DNA of 10,751 nucleotides. Source: Clostridiaceae bacterium (GTDB taxonomy: Bacteria; Bacillota; Clostridia; Lutisporales; Lutisporaceae). This document shows, piece after piece, positions 6,862 to 10,751 of this stretch (positions are counted from its first letter, which is position 1; every line of letters begins with the position of its first letter). Where the stretch lies: positions 1-10,751 of the forward strand of contig JAQVFD010000047.1 of assembly GCA_028697435.1 (NCBI GenBank). Direction: 5' to 3'. The translations under genes were made by a program, and so were the position numbers. The notes beneath the pieces were generated by a model, which saw nothing but the letters and a program-made list of their open reading frames with translations, was not told the DNA's origin and ran no database searches.

Positions 6862-8016
6862 TTAAGCTTTGAATGCAGACAACGTATTCCCTGCAATAAT
6901 CAGCTGCTGTACATGTGAGGTCCCTCCGGATGGTATTGATGCCAGGGCATCTCTCAAGAATCGCCCTACAGGATATTCGTTTATTACTCCATAGCCTCCC
7001 ATAAGGTCCATTGTCCTCTTTGATGCTCTTACTGCCCCTTCGGTAGAATAATATTTGGCTATTGCAAAGTCCGTTGTTGCAGGAAGCTTTGCATCCTTTT
7101 TCCCTGCTGCATAGTAAAGAAGCATTTTCGCTGCTTCATATTCCGTACGTATATTTGCTACTTCAAATTGTATTGCCTGAAGCTTGGATATAGGCTTTCC
7201 GTAGACTACTCTTTCATTGGCGAACTTGACTGCTTCTTCTACGCAGCCTCTAAGTATTCCCACGCAGATGGCGCTCATTCCCGCTCTGCCTACTTCCCCT
7301 ATTGCTGCCATTCCTATCTTTGCTCCGGCGCCGACCTTGCCTATTATATTTTCTTCGGGTATTTTCACTTCGTTCAATATCAAGTCTCCTGTTACGGAGC
7401 CTCTGAGTCCTAGCTTATGCTCCTTGCGTCCTGCCGAGAATCCCGGTGTGCCTTTTTCCACTATAAATGCGCTTAACTGGTTACGTCCCTTTTCATCTAC
7501 TCCCGTTACTGCGGTAATGACGCTTACGTCTGCATGATGGTTGGTTATGAAGCATTTGCGGCCGTTTAATACCCACTGTCCGTCAACAAGCTCTGCCGTG
7601 GTTTTCTGCCCTGCAAAGTCAGAACCTCCTCCCGGCTCTGTAACCGCCAGGCCGCATAATTTTGTCCCTGCACATAACTCAGGAAGATATTTTTTCTTTT
7701 GATCTTCGGTTCCAAAATCCAGTATTGGGGACATCCCCAGATGATGTGTCATGAGAGCTATTCCCAGCCCTGCGGAATATCTGGATATTTCTTCTATGCA
7801 AATAGCTCTTTCTACATGTCCCATTCCGGCTCCGCCGTACTCTTCAGGTGTGAATATTCCGTTGATTCCCAATTCGCCCATTACGGGGAAAAGCTCCATG
7901 GGGCAATAGTCCTGTTCATCCCATTCCGCTGCCTTTGGTGCTACTTCCGCTTCTGCAAACTCCCTAACCGCTTTACGTAGTAATTCCTGTTCTTCGGTGA
8001 ATTCAAAAAATTGCAT
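6862..8016 (-). CDS. Acyl-CoA dehydrogenase family flavoprotein lacking the usual catalytic Glu
   Basis: This is a full-length (384 residues) acyl-CoA dehydrogenase, first gene of the operon. The family signatures are GLAVTEPGGGSDF (about 122-134), CFITNHHADV (155-164), RVVYGKPISKLQAIQFEVAN (269-288) and GGYGVINEYPVGRFLRDA (340-357). FAD and an Etf partner are expected, and etfBA follow directly. In short- and medium-chain enzymes the C-terminal base is the Glu of Y-E-G-T; here this reads P-S-G-G-T, with Gly364. Enzymes such as isovaleryl-CoA dehydrogenase also lack this Glu but keep one on another helix next to an Arg. That site is Gly in GEVGR, with Glu241 three residues before the Arg. Dehydrogenation or enoyl-CoA reduction with a relocated base is likeliest, but an unusual reaction is possible. 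Two ATGs compete: 8022 lies only 3 nt after AAGGAG and 8016 lies 9 nt after it, so 8016 is preferred. Confidence 0.9.
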   Translation of the reverse strand: MQFFEFTEEQELLRKAVREFAEAEVAPKAAEWDEQDYCPMELFPVMGELGINGIFTPEEYGGAGMGHVERAICIEEISRYSAGLGIALMTHHLGMSPILDFGTEDQKKKYLPELCAGTKLCGLAVTEPGGGSDFAGQKTTAELVDGQWVLNGRKCFITNHHADVSVITAVTGVDEKGRNQLSAFIVEKGTPGFSAGRKEHKLGLRGSVTGDLILNEVKIPEENIIGKVGAGAKIGMAAIGEVGRAGMSAICVGILRGCVEEAVKFANERVVYGKPISKLQAIQFEVANIRTEYEAAKMLLYYAAGKKDAKLPATTDFAIAKYYSTEGAVRASKRTMDLMGGYGVINEYPVGRFLRDALASIPSGGTSHVQQLIIAGNTLSAFKA

Positions 8017-8044
8017 ATACATTATCTCCTTGTTATTTTTTTAA

Positions 8045-8063
8045 CTATATATAGTATATATAG
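8045..8063. promoter_or_regulatory. Perfect 19-bp palindrome, candidate MarR operator
   Basis: CTATATATAGTATATATAG is a perfect inverted repeat with 9-bp arms around a central G. It lies at about +7 to +25 relative to the start point predicted from the operon promoter, ahead of the acyl-CoA dehydrogenase ribosome binding site. MarR dimers typically bind AT-rich palindromes of this size, and a bound dimer here would block promoter escape. That the neighbouring MarR binds it is inferred from position and symmetry. The alternating TA sequence could also arise by chance or act as an unwinding element. Confidence 0.5.
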
Positions 8064-8075
8064 CTTTCTGACATA

Positions 8076-8104
8076 ATGATAGCATTGCAGATATTGTTTG
8101 TCAA
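8076..8104 (-). promoter_or_regulatory. Sigma-A promoter of the acyl-CoA dehydrogenase-etf-por operon
   Basis: On the minus strand a perfect -35 TTGACA (8099-8104) is followed after exactly 17 bp by TATCAT (8076-8081), which matches the -10 consensus at four of six bases including the key A and final T. The expected start is near 8069, giving a leader of roughly 53 nt. It is the only strong promoter seen upstream of the eight co-oriented genes. Confidence 0.7.
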
Positions 8105-8204
8105 CAAATTATTTGCACGCAATCTTCTTTGAAACCTTAGTAACTTCAGTGCTTTGCAGGGTGAAGCGCCTATGAAATATCCTGGGATAATAGCGAAAGA
8201 TTCA

Positions 8205-8233
8205 TTGACAAATTTGCTTTATTTCATTATCCT
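8205..8233 (+). promoter_or_regulatory. Sigma-A promoter of marR
   Basis: TTGACA (8205-8210) and TATCCT (8228-8233) are separated by 17 bp and drive the plus strand; the expected start is near 8240, about 90 nt before marR. An imperfect palindrome, TTATCCTATATGATAA at 8227-8242 (14 of 16 positions symmetric), covers the -10 box and start point. It could serve as an autoregulatory site, but it shares only a CTATAT core with the 19-bp palindrome. Confidence 0.55.
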
Positions 8234-8331
8234 ATATGATAAAGGATTGTATTCCCTGCAATTATTATATCATACATTATTATGGATTTTTCATTATGGA
8301 TTTCATTTAACCGGAAGAAGGTAATATTTAT

Positions 8332-8772
8332 ATGGAACTTAACAAATGCATCAACTTTTTGCTCACAAAAACCCAGCAGGTAGTATTCCAGCAATTTAAG
8401 GCCAGCCTGGCCGAATATGACGTAACCCCGGTACAATACGGAGTTTTAAAATGCCTGTGGTGTCAGGACGGTCAAAATCCCAGTCAGATAGCCGGCAGCT
8501 TGTCCTTAGACAACTCAACCATTTCCGGAATCCTCGACCGAATGGAGAACAAGGGTGTAATAAAAAGAGTAGCAGACCGCAAGGACAGGAGATCATTAAA
8601 GGTTGTACTGACTGAACAGGGAAGACTATTAGAAGCCCCTGTGACTGAGATAATTGAGAAAGAAAACAAAAATGTGCTCTACTCTCTGAGTGAGGAGGAG
8701 CAGGCAACTCTTGTAGAGTACTTAAACCGTATTAGTTCGGGTGAAATTTCATTAAGGAATGATGCTTTATGA
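8332..8772 (+). CDS. MarR-family transcriptional regulator
   Basis: This 146-residue winged-helix regulator has the usual MarR length. The helix-turn-helix spans about 49-80, with recognition helix around SLDNSTISGILDRMENKG, and the wing carries the diagnostic DRKDRRS (82-88) followed by LKVVLTEQG. Terminal helices at 1-30 and 100-140 would form the dimer interface. C6 and a C41-L-W-C44 pair near the start of the DNA-binding domain could make it redox- or metal-responsive, but this is speculation; a CoA thioester or aromatic acid is an equally plausible ligand. It is divergent from the CoA-ester operon and faces a palindrome in that operon's leader, so it is the likely local repressor. GAAGAAGG lies 10 nt before the ATG. 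Its TGA overlaps the next gene's ATG (ATGA). Confidence 0.9.
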   Translation: MELNKCINFLLTKTQQVVFQQFKASLAEYDVTPVQYGVLKCLWCQDGQNPSQIAGSLSLDNSTISGILDRMENKGVIKRVADRKDRRSLKVVLTEQGRLLEAPVTEIIEKENKNVLYSLSEEEQATLVEYLNRISSGEISLRNDAL

Positions 8773-9638
8773 TTTATGACGAACCTTTATACAGACCTCC
8801 AAGTGAGGCATACAGTCTGATTATCCAGGTAACCATCGGATGCTCTCACAATAAATGCAGTTTTTGCGGTATGTATAAAAGCAAGAAATTCCGAATCCGC
8901 AGTAAAAGTGACATATTCAGGGACTTGGAAGAAATGGCTGCACGCTATAATAAAGTGCGCAGGATTTTTCTTGCAGACGGCGATGCCTTGGTGCTGAAGA
9001 CCCAGGATCTTAAAGATATACTACTTAAGATTAAAGAGCTTTTTCCCTATTGTGAACGGGTAGGCATATATGCCACTCCCAATGATATATTGCGTAAATC
9101 CCCCGAAGAATTAAAATCTCTTAATGAGTACGGTATTGGTATAGTTTATTTAGGAATTGAGTCCGGCAGCGACAAAATCCTTAAGGGTATCAGCAAGGGA
9201 GCAGATTCAAAAGATATGATTGAAGCGGGAAAACGCATAGTGAACTCAGGAATCAAGCTATCCGTAACCCTTATTTCCGGACTGGGCGGAAAGGATGGCC
9301 GGGAGGAGCATGCAAGAGAATCTGCAAAAGTAATTAATGAGATAAACCCTGACTATCTGGGTTTGTTGACCTTGATTATTGAACCCGGCACCCGTATGTA
9401 TGATTTGGTGCAGGAGGGTACGTTCAAGCTGCTGTCTACAGAAGAAGTAGCTTTAGAAACTCAAATGCTCATACAAAACCTTGAGCTTAGGAATTGTGTT
9501 TTCAGAAGCAATCATGCCTCCAATTACTTTTCTCTCGAAGGAACCCTTCCCCATGATAAAAGCAAGCTGCTTAAGCAGTTGGATGTTGTTTTAAACAATA
9601 TAGAAGATTACAGCGGTGAGTATTTCAGAAGGTTATGA
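8769..9638 (+). CDS. Radical SAM protein of unknown function with CX4CX2C motif
   Basis: This 289-residue protein begins with LYRPPSEAYSLIIQVTIGC and then has the cluster motif C25-SHNK-C30-SF-C33 followed by GMYKSKKFRIR. The CX4CX2C spacing differs from the textbook CX3CX2C, but the aromatic residue before the last Cys and the following Gly are typical of radical SAM enzymes. A TIM-barrel-like pattern follows: FLADGDAL (a strand-2 acidic/Gly motif), GIYATPNDIL, YLGIESGSDKILKGISKG (SAM-ribose region) and LIIEPGTRMYDL. I recognise this as a recurring uncharacterised radical SAM family and cannot give its substrate. No extra ferredoxin-like or B12-binding domain is present. It overlaps marR by 4 nt (ATGA), so the two are co-expressed. 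A link to the CoA-ester operon is possible but not shown. Confidence 0.85.
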   Translation: MIYDEPLYRPPSEAYSLIIQVTIGCSHNKCSFCGMYKSKKFRIRSKSDIFRDLEEMAARYNKVRRIFLADGDALVLKTQDLKDILLKIKELFPYCERVGIYATPNDILRKSPEELKSLNEYGIGIVYLGIESGSDKILKGISKGADSKDMIEAGKRIVNSGIKLSVTLISGLGGKDGREEHARESAKVINEINPDYLGLLTLIIEPGTRMYDLVQEGTFKLLSTEEVALETQMLIQNLELRNCVFRSNHASNYFSLEGTLPHDKSKLLKQLDVVLNNIEDYSGEYFRRL

Positions 9639-9658
9639 TGTAACGGCGGAATTAGTGA

Positions 9659-10333
9659 TTAGTAGCTCTTCCTTGTAAAAATCCGTACCTTTTCAAATCT
9701 GTTTTCAGTTCCTGCAATAAGCCTTTTTATATTACTTCTGTGGGTATAGAATATGAAAGCTGTAATAATTATGCTGAAAATAATGGCAGTTCGGTCTATA
9801 TTATTAGGATCATTAATATAGAAAAATATCATTGTTACAGGAAATGCAATTGCTGCTATCAACGAACTTAGGGATACATAGCCACTTGTCAGCAGCACAA
9901 CAGCAAATACAGATACTGAAACAAAGAGCGGCACGGGAAACAACGCAATCAGCATCCCCGCTGATGTGGCGATACCCTTTCCGCCTTTGAAATGTGCAAA
10001 TATGGTAAAGCAGTGTCCAATTACTGCGGCAGTACCTGCAATTATCGGAACAGGTATACTGCTTTCGGGTATCCCCGAAAATAAATTCAGTCTCGATATC
10101 CACTCTGTTGCTGCAAAACCCTTGAAAATATCTATGGATACAACAAGAATGCCGGCTTTCCAGCCCATAACCCTGAAAGCATTTGTACCTCCTGCGTTCC
10201 CGCTTCCATAGTTCCTTATGTCACTTCCCCTTAAGGCTTTACATACTATTATGCTTGTTGGTATGGACCCTGCAAGATAACTTAGAATAATTATGACTGC
10301 AATATTTATCATATTATTATATGATATACTCAT
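9659..10333 (-). CDS. plsY: Acyl-phosphate:glycerol-3-phosphate acyltransferase PlsY
   Basis: This integral membrane protein of 224 residues transfers an acyl group from acyl-phosphate to glycerol-3-phosphate, the first acylation step in bacterial phospholipid synthesis. All three PlsY active-site motifs are visible: GSGNAGGTNAFR at 43-54 (usually GSGNxGATNxxR, so Ala is replaced by Gly), GHCFTIFAHFKGGKG at 106-120 (glycerol-3-phosphate and acyl-phosphate site), and H198 to E210 (HRSNIKRLIAGTE). Hydrophobic segments near 9-31, 57-75, 95-113, 120-150, 153-173 and 183-197 fit a multi-pass topology. The length is slightly above the usual roughly 200. The ATG at 10333 has GGGAGG 6 nt upstream; M8 is a weaker alternative. 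It is convergent with the radical SAM gene, only 20 nt apart, and lies 23 nt after the activator gene, with which it may be co-transcribed. Confidence 0.93.
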   Translation of the reverse strand: MSISYNNMINIAVIIILSYLAGSIPTSIIVCKALRGSDIRNYGSGNAGGTNAFRVMGWKAGILVVSIDIFKGFAATEWISRLNLFSGIPESSIPVPIIAGTAAVIGHCFTIFAHFKGGKGIATSAGMLIALFPVPLFVSVSVFAVVLLTSGYVSLSSLIAAIAFPVTMIFFYINDPNNIDRTAIIFSIIITAFIFYTHRSNIKRLIAGTENRFEKVRIFTRKSY

Positions 10334-10356
10334 TATTATCCTCCCAATCCCGGTTT

Positions 10357-10751
10357 TTATGTGACGATATTGTATCTGCGTGCCTTTAGTGCCACCGTTC
10401 TGTGTGTTATTCCCAAGGCCTTTCCCGCAGCGTTATAACTGCCAAACCTTGCCAGGGCTTCTCTGATTATCTCTTTTTCATATTCCTCCAGAGTAGCTAT
10501 ATTACCCGAATTATTCATGTTAATAAGTGTAGAGGATGAATATGTATGCTGATTTACGCAATAAAGAGACGATATTTTGGAAGGCAGGCTGTTTATATCA
10601 ATTTCATTCCCGTCAGTAAGAGCTATCACCCTCTCTACCAGGTTTTCCAGTTCCCTTATGTTGCCCGGCCAATCGTAATTAAGTAAGCAGTTTTCAGCTT
10701 CCGGAGAGACTCCGATTATTTCCTTATTCATATTTATGCTTATTCTATATA
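10357..10751 (-). CDS. Sigma-54-dependent transcriptional activator, C-terminal part (5' end outside window)
   Basis: The frame is open to the right edge: codons before the internal ATG at 10731 read YRISIN without a stop. The visible roughly 131 residues are therefore only the end of a larger protein. The segment NYDWPGNIRELENLVERV is the sensor-2 region of the AAA+ domain of bacterial enhancer-binding proteins, and the last roughly 45 residues (EEYEKEIIREALARFG, then NAAGKALGITHRTVALKARRY) form a Fis/TyrR-type helix-turn-helix. The ATP-binding and GAFTGA regions and any sensor domain lie outside the window, so the signal it senses cannot be told. Such proteins activate sigma-54 promoters; I found no -24/-12 site in this window. 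plsY begins 23 nt downstream on the same strand. Confidence 0.88.
   Translation of the reverse strand, partial: YRISINMNKEIIGVSPEAENCLLNYDWPGNIRELENLVERVIALTDGNEIDINSLPSKISSLYCVNQHTYSSSTLINMNNSGNIATLEEYEKEIIREALARFGSYNAAGKALGITHRTVALKARRYNIVT

Larger units (their letters stand above)
8017..8331. promoter_or_regulatory. Divergent control region between the CoA-ester operon and marR
   Basis: This 315-bp AT-rich gap separates divergently read genes. From left to right it holds the operon's 5' leader with a 19-bp palindrome, the operon promoter on the minus strand, about 95 bp (8105-8200) in which I see no motif, the plus-strand marR promoter, and an AT-rich leader. That leader has a direct repeat ATTATGGATTT at 8279-8289 and 8293-8303 (14-bp period). 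No riboswitch-like or sigma-54 (-24/-12) element was recognised. Confidence 0.6.

Noticed and set aside
8172..8324. A 50-codon plus-strand ORF (starts MKYPGIIAKDS) with a GGTGA-like site 7 nt upstream, ending 7 nt before marR
   Set aside because: The predicted marR promoter lies inside it, so the marR transcript would not carry its start. The composition is AT-driven (Leu/Tyr/Ile/Phe) and I recognise no family. It could be re-examined as a leader peptide if conserved.
8105..8330. A sigma-54 promoter (-24/-12), considered because a sigma-54 activator gene lies at the right edge
   Set aside because: No GG-N10-GC pattern of the right form is found on either strand here. The activator is also separated from this region by plsY and the radical SAM gene.
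8396..8707. Minus-strand ORFs opposite marR
   Set aside because: They are shadows of marR, which has clear winged-helix motifs and a good start.

Overview
The window looks like chromosome of an anaerobic, low-to-moderate GC Firmicute, most likely a Clostridia-class amino-acid fermenter or a relative. The grounds are strong AGGAG-type ribosome binding sites, a TTG start, sigma-A promoters, a four-subunit ferredoxin-dependent 2-oxoacid oxidoreductase, and clostridial-type Etf/acyl-CoA dehydrogenase genes. No phage, IS, CRISPR, rRNA or tRNA signal was seen.

Layout. (1) 1-467, minus strand: the N-terminal part of a ketopantoate-reductase-like protein that runs off the left edge. (2) 509-552: an intrinsic terminator closing the main operon. 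(3) 568-8016, minus strand: eight tightly packed genes. In transcription order they are an acyl-CoA dehydrogenase, etfB, etfA, a 4-hydroxybutyryl-CoA-dehydratase/HpaB-family protein, porG, porD, porA and porB. Four of the seven junctions are stop/start overlaps. (4) 8017-8331: a divergent control region with a near-consensus sigma-A promoter for the operon, a perfect 19-bp palindrome just downstream of the predicted start point, and a second promoter for the divergent marR. (5) 8332-9638, plus strand: a MarR-family regulator overlapping by 4 nt a radical-SAM protein with a CX4CX2C cluster motif. (6) 9659-10333, minus strand: plsY, convergent with the radical-SAM gene. (7) 10357-10751, minus strand: the C-terminus of a sigma-54-dependent activator, cut by the right edge.

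How the genes may work together (inference). PorGDAB would interconvert a 2-oxoacid and an acyl-CoA with ferredoxin as electron carrier. The HpaB-family protein and the acyl-CoA dehydrogenase would act on CoA esters, with EtfAB as electron carrier, possibly a bifurcating one that also feeds ferredoxin. The set resembles both halves of a Stickland-type fermentation packed into one operon, probably controlled by the adjacent MarR.

The most interesting point is that both CoA-ester enzymes lack residues that define the reactions of their best-known relatives. The dehydratase homolog has Tyr where the cluster-binding His is expected, and a rearranged Cys motif. The acyl-CoA dehydrogenase has Gly where the catalytic Glu is expected. 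The pathway substrate is therefore unlikely to be simple 4-hydroxybutyrate or butyrate, and the operon is a reasonable candidate for an undescribed CoA-ester pathway. Family comparisons were made from memory, without an alignment or database search.
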